Source: Linepithema humile
Lineage: Eukaryota > Arthropoda > Insecta > Hymenoptera > Formicidae
NCBI RefSeq assembly: GCF_040581485.1
Contig: NC_090128.1
Coordinates: forward strand, 27,620,931-27,684,930
DNA length: 64,000 nucleotides
Direction: 5' to 3'
This document shows, in pieces, positions 49,975 to 59,872 of the stretch. The translations under genes and the position numbers were made by a program. The notes below the pieces were generated by a model, which saw only the letters and a program-made list of their open reading frames with translations, was not told the origin of the DNA and searched no databases. How positions within the stretch are numbered: position 1 is the first letter of the stretch; every line of letters starts with the position of its first letter.

Positions 49975-50139
49975 TCAAATTTCTGTAAGAATGACAAAAA
50001 CATCTTTAGCACCTCTAGGCCATTGTCTTTTTTTAATTAGCGTATCGTCAGCTTCAATCCAAGTGTTAGACATTTCTTCTCTATAAACATTACATACCTG
50101 CCGATTCCACCAATGTGCACAAAGTACACTTTCTGTCCA
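49975..50139 (-). CDS. Short coding-like remnant between the two palindromes
   Basis: A 54-codon frame on the minus strand, between an in-frame TAG (50142-50140) and a TGA (49977-49975). It contains the phrases SVLCAHWWNRQ and MSNTWIEADDTLIKKRQWPR followed by GAKDVFVILTEI. The tryptophan-rich, charged composition is protein-like and stands out from the AT-rich surroundings. A strong donor-like CAG/GTATGT lies inside. It might be the tail of a transposon or other gene cut by the insertion of the neighbouring palindrome, or a small exon. No family recognised. Confidence 0.2.
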   Translation of the reverse strand, partial: WTESVLCAHWWNRQVCNVYREEMSNTWIEADDTLIKKRQWPRGAKDVFVILTEI

Positions 50140-50158
50140 CTAACTACAGAATACTAAC

Positions 50159-52043
50159 AAGGAAACGTTCACAAGTGTCCCCTCCCCCGATTTGATTCTC
50201 CTTGAAATATGTTGTAAAACATACAATTTGAGGAGACACGTATTTTTTTATAGCGGCCCTAACTCAAATTTAAGGGATCAAACACTTCTTTGAAAAAAAA
50301 AACGGTTTTTTTCTTTGTGTGTAACTATCGCCAAAACCGTAGGAGATAAAAAAATATTTCAAATAGAAGTTGTATGGCTTGTAATGGACTTTATAACTGT
50401 GTAGTTAAATTTTCAAAAAATGAAATTTTTTTTAATTTACCCCCACCCCTTGTTATTATTTTTTCGAATTTCAAAATTTTTGTAATGACAAAAGTTGTAG
50501 CATTTTTTACGCTGAATTCAACCATATATGATTTTATTATGTTTTGAAATCACATCTTTCAAAAATGAGTCATCAATATCACATTATATGCGTCGCGCTG
50601 CATGACCGTTTATACCGCACTTGTGTTGTGCATAGTCGCAAAATAAATATAAAAATGACATGTTATTATATATTTGAGAAAGAAAAGTTAACTAAAATTG
50701 TTGCTAAAGCATCTCTTTCACATTACACTCTTATAGATAATCGCTGCATTTCGTGCGCAGCGCGTTGTTATATGCAAGTTAGCTATCAGCGCATATTACA
50801 CTTTGAAGTTTTGCTTGCAGTGACCACGGGAAAATAATTTATGAAACGAAAATAGTGAATGAATTAATCTATTCAACATATATCTACCCTGACTCTACCT
50901 TCTTGGCCCGACTTGACTGAGAATGAAATAAAATATAAAATTCTGTACAGTTTACTCTTTTTCAATAATTTTAATATACTGTGATTCTACATGCTATTAC
51001 ATTCCACTAAATTACTACGATTTTTTTAAACTATGGTATATAAAATGTATATTATAAGTATAATTATAATATATATAAATAAGCTTATATATATATAAAA
51101 GCTTATTTATTGTATCAATATATTATAATTATACTTATAATATACATTTTATATTTCAAGATTTTATATACCATAGTTTAAAAAAATCGTAATAATTTAA
51201 TAGAATGTAATAGTATGTAGAATATATCGCAGTATATTAAAATTATTGAAAAAGAGTATGTACAGAATTTTATTCATTGTCAGTCAAGTCGGGCCAAGAG
51301 AGTAGAGTCAGGGTGGATATATGTTGAATAGATTGATTCATTCACTGTTTTCGTTTCATAAATTATTTTCCTGTGGTCACTGCAAGCAAAACTTCAAAGT
51401 GTAATATGCGCTGATAGCTAACTTGTATATGACAACGCGCTGCATACGAAATGCAGCGATTATCTATAAGAGTGTAATGTGGAAGGGATGCTTTAGCAAC
51501 AATTTTAGTTAACTTTTCTTCCTTAAATATGTGATAACATGTCATTTTTATATTTATTTAACGACTATTGCGCAACACAAGTGCGGTATAAACAATGCGT
51601 CATGCAGCGCGACGCATATAATATGATACTGATGACTTATTTTTGAAAGATGCGATTTCGGAACATAATAAAATCATATATGGTTGAATTCAGCGTAAAA
51701 AATGCTACAACTTTTGTCATTACAAAAATTTTGAAATTCGAAAAAATAATACCAAGGGGTAAGAGTAAATTAAAAAAAATTACATTTTTTGAAAATCCAA
51801 CTACACAGTTATAAAGCCCATTACAAGCCATACAACTTCTACTTGAAACATTTTTTTATATCTCCTACGGTTTTGGCGATAGTTACACACAAAGAAAAAA
51901 CTCGTTTTTTTCAAAAGGGTGTTTCACCCTTTAAATTTGAGTTAGGGCCACTATAAAAAAATACGTGTCTTCTCAAATTGTATGTTTTACAACATATTTC
52001 AAGGAGAATCAAATCGGGAGGGGACACTTGTGAACGTTCCCTT
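50159..52043. mobile_element. Second giant palindrome, about 1.88 kb
   Basis: The two arms, of about 930 bp each, are reverse complements with perhaps 5-8 percent differences by eye. Outer ends read GGAAACGTTCACAAGTGTCC at the left and, in reverse complement, GGGAACGTTCACAAGTGTCC at the right. The centre (about 51078-51107) is AATAAGCTT ... AAGCTTATT. Unlike the first palindrome the arms are not tandemly repeated. Each arm carries a frame of 60-97 codons (such as KLTKIVAKAS and FEVLLAVTTGK) that I do not recognise. No convincing target duplication. A long-inverted-repeat non-autonomous element is the likeliest reading. Confidence 0.7.
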
Positions 52044-52687
52044 TAAGAGTGTTGTCAGCATGTGTGTTGCTACACTTCTGCACTTCAAGACGAGAAAATT
52101 TTTTTTATAAAGAATACTATTATTTTGATATACACTATCTCTATTCGTCTCCACAACACGTTACATATACATTTTACGACCGATATTAATTATATCAATG
52201 TGATTAGTATCATCAAAGCTGCGAGCTGACAGGTCTGAGCGCCGCCATGTTGGAAAAGGATAGACATCTTTTAGAAAAAGAAAGGAAAGAAAAAAGACGC
52301 TCTTATGCGGGAATCGACATTTCACGGGATGTAGAAAAGGACAACCATGTCGCATTTTGATGCTTCTAGTTGACAAAGGAAAAACTTATATATTAGAGAA
52401 GGATGACGAACAGACGACGACGACGACGACCAAGACTTACATACATAGATTTCGGCATATTTCGACTTTGGCAAACTTTGGCAATTAATATATTTTTTTA
52501 GAAAGCATGTACAAAAAAAGTAAAGATACTTTTATTATGTAAATCGCATGTGCTCTATCGATTGAGCCTATTATAAATTCGATCGGTCCACGCATTATTG
52601 AGATATGAAAATCTCGACTCCTATCAGCTCATGTGCTCGCGTAAAGATACACGGTCGGTCTTGCGCTGCGCGTGAACTTGGCGCAAG

Positions 52688-52745
52688 ACACTACCGTGTC
52701 TCTTGAACACTACCGTGTCTCTTGATAATCTATTATAATCTATTA
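52688..52745. repeat. Two adjacent short tandem duplications
   Basis: ACACTACCGTGTCTCTTGA is repeated exactly (52688-52706, 52707-52725). Two exact TAATCTATTA units follow directly (52726-52745). Confidence 0.9.
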
Positions 52746-53639
52746 TAAAGTTAATTATAAAGTTTAAATAGTAAATTTATACGGTTTGCATAAGATGCTA
52801 AATAGAATGTCAAATTTTAATAGAATTTGATTGTTGTGGTAAATATTACATTCAACCGAGTTCGCTTAATGTATATATGTTGCACTTTCAAAGCATATTT
52901 ATTGTACACGTGTGCCAATGAATATCACCGCTCGCGTCGCACGTATGTTCGACTAAACTGAACTGAAATTGTGCATTCGGACTGCATTTTGCACGCGCAT
53001 AGCATCGAAACAATTGGCCGTGTTACAAGACGATAAAATTGAGCGACGTTTAAATCGCCAGTCTTTTCCAAAATTAGATCACTTCACTGACAGGCGGCAA
53101 GTTCGTTTCTAGTACGGCGTTTCGTACTTTGTCGCTTCTTTTTTTCAGCATTTTTGCATTCGTTTTCCTCCCTTTTTCTCTCTCTTCTAGTCGCGCTGTT
53201 GCACACGTAAGAGCGTCGAAGGCTCGTGTAGGAAAAGTAGTGAGATATCGCCGCACGATTGAAAGGATGCATCGTGGACTAACGAGCTACAGAGTGCACC
53301 TAGGCACGTAATAAATATCGTACAAGGAAGGAAAGCAACCCTCTGCATGTCCTCGCGTACAGCGGCCTTGTGGAGCAAAAAAAAATACTCGACGGCAAAT
53401 ATCGCGTCACTGTCGAGTGTAAATCCTAAATAAAATATGGGCGCGACTTACATTATCAATAATTTATTACGCCTCGACAATAATTCGCGCAGCCGGCATT
53501 AATGACATTTTATTCATCGAAATACGAAACAATAAATCATGTTGCTGACGTGAAAACACATTAGCTGTAACGTTGAAACTTATTATAATATAATATTTTT
53601 TATAATATTACAATATTACCATTATGCATTGTAATATCC

Positions 53640-53662
53640 GTAATATTGCATTGCAATATTAC
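53640..53662. repeat. 23-bp palindrome
   Basis: GTAATATTGCA and its exact complement around a single central T, in a cluster of related TAATATTAC-like words. Confidence 0.85.
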
Positions 53663-54064
53663 AATGCCGCAGTCTGACCTTTCGCGCAGGATTCGCGTCC
53701 ACGTGCATTACTGTTTAAGTGACCCGCAGCATTTTGCGAAACATTAGCGCATTCGCCGAAATTAGAAACGCCAGCCAGCGTTATAATTTTACGGTCTCGC
53801 GCTGCACAGTTGCACCATATCCGACCGGAGAATATAATTCCATGGTGCGCACGTACGTAATGGTTAACTATAAGTATGTAACTGCGGCGGCCGAAATGCG
53901 GCTGGAATTTATTGTGAATGCTGAACCACAGTGACGTGGTCGCGGAAACCGCATTTTCGGCGTGGCTTAATTCACAGGACACCGTCCGGTTTTCGCCTGT
54001 GACTTTTATCCACTTTCTTACTGGATATTTCATCGTTGTCACAGTGACCGCACAACGCTCGTTA

Positions 54065-54083
54065 TGTCAGAGAAAGAGAGAGA

Positions 54084-54128
<45 letters not shown>

Positions 54129-54190
54129 AGAGGGAGAGAGAGAGAGAGATAGGGAGAGAGGAGGAGAGAGAAAGAGAGAGAGAGAGAGAA
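54065..54190. repeat. (GA)n microsatellite, about 125 bp
   Basis: The longest purine dinucleotide tract in the window, with GGGA and GAAA interruptions. The Arg/Glu-rich and Ser/Leu-rich frames read through it are by-products. Confidence 0.95.
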
Positions 54191-55027
54191 GGTCCATTGC
54201 AGCAGCATGCGAAATTCAGCACGAAAATGTTTCGAACGGAAGTCAAACGGACTGGACGGAAATTTTGTCTACTGCGCCTTAGATTTCGAAGAAAAATACG
54301 CTGCAGTCGTTTTGGCATAGCGAACATATTTTAACGTTACGTTAAAAAATATTCCTTCTTGGCCATGATTCAACGCTTTTAAAACTGTGTGCCAATAACC
54401 GTTTCGAGAGACATTTTCATTGCATGTTGAAATTATTAGAAATCAATATTAAAAATAATGGAAATACATTATTATGTGACATTGAAAATAATTAATATTA
54501 TTTTATTATGTTATTTTTTTATAAAAATTTATTAACGTAACATTATATATGATAATTTTTGATGACAATGCTTTATATAATATGCATGTATTATAAGCAT
54601 TTTTGTTGACGCAAGCTAAAAAAGCGAATATTGAGATTTCTCATTTCATTTTTATCCGCGCTTTTATCCTCAGTCGTCGTTACTTCGCGATCAACCTTCC
54701 ATGCAAACGAGACGGCTCAAAGGCCAAAGAGGCAGGGATATAAGTTCGCTGGATAAGCAAGCCCGCGATATCGCACGCCTGAGAGCGGATTCTTCGAACT
54801 TTGTTTAAGAATCCGACAAGGGCTTAACTGCGAAATTCCAGCAGCCGATTTTTGCATCAAACTTGAATTAAATGCCGGCTCTCGATTCGCCTTTATAAAA
54901 ACAGTTCTTTCCTATAACTTTAAGGTATTTGAAGAATACAATTACGATTTGGACTTTGCAACATTTGATTGAAAGTAGAAGAGACGCGCATCTGTGAAGA
55001 TATCTCGCGCAAATGTAACTAACGATA
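54191..55027. other. Non-coding stretch
   Basis: AT-rich at about 54420-54610, otherwise mixed. No gene or element terminus recognised. Confidence 0.5.
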
Positions 55028-55035
55028 GTTTACTT

Positions 55036-55470
55036 CAGCGCTCGGAATTAGTTGCACATTTCGGGCCAATTCAAGAGACGACGCCTCCTGTCCCCCCACT
55101 ACCGCCCGGCCGCTGGCGGTCGAGCCGCCGATAGCTCTGACGCAGGAGCGTTTTCTATAAGAAATAGGCTCGGTTGTTGAGGCACCTCTCAAAAAATAGT
55201 AATATTTTCTTTGCTACATAAATAATGTTTATTTTTATTAATAATTAAATATATATATTATGTATTAATAAAAATAAACATTATTTATGTAGTGAAGAAA
55301 ATGTTACGATTTCCTGAGAGATGCCTAAACAATCCAGCCTATTTCTAATATAAAACGCTCCTGAACCAGAGCTATCGGCGGCTCGGCCGCCAGCGGCCGG
55401 GCGGTAGTGGAGGGACAGGAGGCGTCGTCTCCAGAATCGGCCCGAAATGTGCAACTAATTCCGAGCGCTG
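55036..55470. mobile_element. hAT-type foldback MITE with 8-bp target duplication
   Basis: This 435-bp inverted repeat begins CAGCGCTCGGAATTAGTTGC, and its complement ends at 55470. It is flanked on both sides by the identical 8 bases GTTTACTT (55028-55035 and 55471-55478). An 8-bp duplication and CAG...CTG termini are typical of the hAT superfamily. The arms of roughly 200 bp are GC-rich outside (with a GCCCGGCCGCTGGCGG-like core) and AT-rich towards the centre. They differ at scattered positions. There is no open frame, so it is non-autonomous. Confidence 0.85.
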
Positions 55471-55478
55471 GTTTACTT

Positions 55479-56990
55479 CGTGCGATCCAGTCGCAGATTA
55501 AACCAAATTATTGGGCCAAACCATCTTTTATGACTGTTATCTCACTAACAATTGTTCTTCTCTAAAGCTTCTACGATTCGTACTCTGTACTACGGTTCTC
55601 AGGCGATTCGTTATGGATCATCTTGTCGCTTTTGTCCACGATCGAATCGTCTGCACGTACGAATGCATTGTAATAGAGGATAATCGCTGAATTTACGGAC
55701 GCGGTTCGATGCATTTGCACCAGTCTATGTCGTTAATAAGATTTAGTCGAAATCCGATAGGTATATGAGATGTTTGGAATGTGATGTGCGCACACAAGCG
55801 AACAAATGGCGAAAATAAAATCCGAGATTTAATTCTTCGCGTTGCCGTGAATATCGGCAAGAAACTGGTCGAGAATTTTATTTCGCGGCTCTTGGCGATT
55901 GCTTTGTAGACACATAATGATGTGACGCGAAGATAAAAATACGTAAATTGTTTAACAAGTAATAAATTAATTGTAAAAAGATATACAATTTATGTATACG
56001 TTTGCATTTTATAATATTTGTGCATTTTTATTATATTTACAATTTATTACATTTAAATGTAATAGATTTTTAAATGTAATAAAAGTTAAATGTAATAAAT
56101 ATAATCAAATACAAATGAATATATTCCTTTTTCGTTTTAATGACAAAGAACACGTAAACAAATAATTTGTTTTTTGTATGAAGAACTGCTTTTTAAACAT
56201 GTTTTGGTGTTAGGAACCGAATGTAACGCGAGAGACCGACCGCGGAGGCTTAAAGTGGCGTCGTTTCGCACCGTATCTGGGGTGTGTGTGTTTTACTACT
56301 TTGCGTCACATGAGCCACAAATTACATTTAAAAAAGATATGAGCCAGTCGAGTGTTTTTTACACGGGAAAACGACTATATTAAACAAAATTTGTGCGTGT
56401 TTCTTTTTTTACGACGTCGTCCAATAGAAAGTGACGCCTCTGAATGTATTAATCATTGCTTTATAGTGAAATAAAATATGATCCTAACGGCGCGTTTATA
56501 TGTTCAGGTAAAAGAAATTCCTGTTAAAATATTTCAGCATCGTGATATATTTTTTGCGAAGATAAAGCTCTCTATGGAAGGAAAATTCTACGTGAAAGAA
56601 AGTTTAATCCGCGCAACGTAATATTTATGTTGTTACATTTGGTTCCTGGCAGGGAACGACGCAAAACACAACAGTAAAGAGCAATCTTACTGTAGTATTA
56701 CACGGATGAACCACTATCATGGAAATTCAAATTGCCTGAAAGTGTAGTTGCGTTAACTGTTCGGACAAAGGGCCGTCGCTTAAGCTGAGCTTTGGCTTTA
56801 TGCCTCGCCGCGACGCCTGACAGTGCACAAAATAATGCGCGATCGTGACAAAAGTAACATGTTTGCAGATTAAAGCGAAACAAATGGAACACGGAGATAA
56901 TAACGGCACAGAGGGATAATAATGAAATATTCTCACGTAGATAATAGATGGAAACGTGACTACATCGGTACACACGGATTCCCGAGACTT
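55479..56990. other. Non-coding stretch
   Basis: Mixed composition. A cluster of three AAATGTAATARA-like units lies at 56054-56100 next to a complementary TTTATTACATTT-like stretch, so the cluster can fold. No gene recognised. Confidence 0.5.
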
Positions 56991-57560
56991 CAGTTTCTCT
57001 ATTTCCGTTCGCGGTCTCTTATTGCGGGCTAACGAGACGCATTATATCATCACTATACTCGTCACCGTACTCTTCAAACGCGCGGCATGGGGAATGCAAT
57101 CGACGTTCCCGATAATACAACTCCTCGCAAATAAGAACCCGGCGACGCGACCGCGATGTTATCCCGCCTCCATCCCGGTTGTATATAAAGCGCGCGCCGT
57201 ACCTGCCTCCCGCCGGGAGATTTTTCTCTAATCTCTGTGCCTCCGCCGCCACCCCCGAGGACCCGATCCGACAATAAGATTCGCCCCGCCGTCCGTCCTT
57301 TCCACTTCTCATGCAAATGATAAAGAGAGTATTCACACTAGACGGAGGCGAGACCCCTCCCCCGCCCGTCCGCTCGCCGCCGTCGCGCATTTTATTTCGC
57401 CCCATTATTCTTTCAGAGCGGCATCGCGTCTCTCTTGTTTGCGCGTGCGACAGTTTCATAAAAGTGCACGGGATAATAAAACCCGTGCGCCGCGACGAAC
57501 ATGACTCCTCCTCCGCGTATATATCAACGATCAAGATTTCGAACTTCATAATCTTTTTCC
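56990..57560 (+). promoter_or_regulatory. GC-rich block with TATA box and octamer, candidate promoter
   Basis: A GC/CpG-rich block with a good TATA-like sequence, TATATAAAG, at 57182-57190 on the plus strand. An octamer motif ATGCAAAT, the POU-factor site, is at 57311-57318. No clear initiator stands 25-30 bp after the TATA and no coding exon is recognised downstream, so promoter function is inference. A 176-codon minus-strand frame (57549-57019) spans the block but has no recognisable domain. Confidence 0.3.
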
Positions 57561-59449
57561 CAGACTTATAGTTGCGGAACGTAAACTGACTTGTTAAGTG
57601 GGTGGAAGAACGTCGTTGCGAAAATTTATCGACAGATTACTTAACAAATATTCTAAATAAGCGCTACTTGAGCGACCATCTAATAAAATAAAAATGGGAA
57701 TTTTCATTACGCGGATAAGATATTTAACGATTCTTTATCGTATAATGAAACTTATGGGAAACCATGAATTTGTGAGTTCGCATTGAGCTAAGAGCGTTTT
57801 GTAATAAAAAATAATGGGGTCGTTATTGCATGCAAATTTCGTGAATGCCTTTGCATAAGAGTGTCGTTCAATTAGATACGTGTAATGGCGGTCATGCAAG
57901 AAAATTGCGACTTTACGCCGAACTGTCCCGAAGTGCTCCCTTATGTAGCCTGCATTATGCAAATTTCTTTGTAAGAGGTTTAACACTGTTCGAGATCTCG
58001 CATTAATGATAATAACGGCCATTAAAGCTTTACTATTCGTTCGTTACTTATCGGGAAGCGGACAGAAATCAATCGTTTGTATTATGCATCTGCAAAAGGA
58101 AATAAGATGCAGCCGACGACTGTATCAGATCGTTCTACTTTCACTCTGTAACTTCTCTGCGACAAGATATATCTTACAGTTTGCAATAATAATTTTATAA
58201 ATCGTGCAATTTTTCCAATTAACTTTCGTAAGGCAACAATTATTTTCAGAATATAAAGTGCGCAAATGTGTGCTTCGATAAAAATTGTATAACCCCTCAA
58301 AAGTAATTTAAGATAACAGAATTTCATGTCGAAAAACATATTATAATTTTCCGTGTCAAGAAGGGCAAAAGGAGATTAATATTTGACGCCATGGTGGATC
58401 TCTAATTTAATATTTATGTAAAGAAATTTTATTGTCGACCGCGTCTGCTTTTCCAGAATAATACTGTCTACAGTCTAAACTTTACACAATCGATGCACAC
58501 TTCGCGTCTATTATCAAATCTCTCACGACGAACACTTGCCGAGGCTTCTATCTCACCATCGTCTCCAACGAAATAAAGCTCGAGCTCCCGGGAGTAAACA
58601 AAGAAAAACTTTGGCCGTTATAACTTCGTATAGCCGCGTGTAGCCACCAAGAGAGAAAGAGAAAGAGAGAGAGAACGTCTCTGCCCGTAAACGTTAAATG
58701 GTCCAAAAATGATGCATCCGGCGCTTCAGTCTTTCCACAAAAGTCGGAACCTCTTTGGCTTAGCCGGCCAGACGCTCCCTTCACGTGCGAGTTTAACGGT
58801 ATAAAAGATTAAAGCAAAAGTAAAACGAGTGTGCCAAGTGGAGGGATATACGACGGCAACGCGGAAATCGATAGTGCAACTGGAAACTTCCATCGCATCC
58901 ACGTCGTAGCAGAGAAGAACGATACGACTATGCCGAAACGTTAATTATGATTAACAATTTTGGCTTGATTATGTCCCTATTGATCAGAAATAATTACCAA
59001 GCATTCATGTATCCCGTTTCACGACCGAAATTACCTCTCACTATCCGTCCGTTCATGAATGTCTTCTGCTTTGACGAAACCCCGAAAGTCACAGAGTATA
59101 GAAAGTACGTTTCTTACAATTTGAAGAAAGAAGGAACACCTACAAGTGTTTTATCATGGAATTGCAAGTTTCAAAAGTTGTAACGAGTATGAAAACGTAT
59201 AAAAATCGCCGAGCTATCGGCGAGAGCTATCAGGTTCGACGCATAAATAATATGCTGTATTTTGAACAAAAACGTTCGGCGATTTTGTGATGTGTTTTGA
59301 CGATGTCCGCTTTTTAGAACGATGACAAAAAAAAATCCAGTTTTATTTTTTATTCATTCGCGCACGACGATATATGCCGCGCTACATGATCTCGTTGCAG
59401 AGCGGAAATTCTGTTGTAATTTAATACCTAATTAGCACGTGCGGATTTC
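57561..59449. other. Non-coding stretch
   Basis: Mixed composition with a small GA-rich patch at about 58650-58675. A TATAAAAG at 58800-58807 precedes, by about 140 bp, an ATG-initiated 78-codon frame (58947-59183) with no recognisable domain. I do not call it a gene, but note the arrangement. Confidence 0.45.
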
Positions 59450-59451
59450 TA

Positions 59452-59870
59452 CACACAGAAAAATATCATTCTATTGCTAAGAAAAGTAATTACTCGGCTT
59501 ACTTTTCTTTTTTTAAGTAACAATTATCTTTAATAAAGAATATTTTCTTGATAATAGTCTTAAAATATACTCATCACAAATTTTGGATAAACTCATTATC
59601 ATATACTCAAAAGAAGTAGTAATTTTTTGGTGAAGAATATTATAAAATTGTATCGAAGAAAAGTCAGATTTGGTTAATTTAATAAGCAAATAGAATTCTT
59701 TTTCTAATTTAATATTCTTGATTGAAGTATTAAACTTACTGGGATCAAAATATATTTTGAATAAATTTGATGCTTATGATGAACTTACGATAGATTTGCG
59801 TATATATGAACTTATAAAATACTTAAAACAAGTAATATTTACTTAAATACAGTATGTATTTTTCTGTGTG
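59452..59870. mobile_element. Tc1/mariner-type MITE, 419 bp
   Basis: Terminal inverted repeats CACACAGAAAAATA (59452-59465) and its exact complement (59857-59870) are flanked by TA on both sides (59450-59451, 59871-59872). The interior is AT-rich, with imperfect internal complementarity and no coding capacity. Ends resemble those of the element at 26658-27053. Confidence 0.8.
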
Positions 59871-59872
59871 TA

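Larger units (their letters stand above)
52044..54063. other. Non-coding stretch with small repeats
   Basis: Contains a perfect 19-bp tandem duplication (52688-52725) followed by two TAATCTATTA units (52726-52745). An AT-rich cluster at 53570-53665 holds the 23-bp palindrome at 53640-53662. A 36-codon frame starts in a good context (GCCGCCATG at 52242) but is too short to call. Confidence 0.5.

Noticed and set aside
57019..57549. 176-codon minus-strand frame
   Set aside because: It sits in a GC-rich block where several frames are open together. It has Gly/Arg-rich composition, no domain and no splice or promoter context on that strand.
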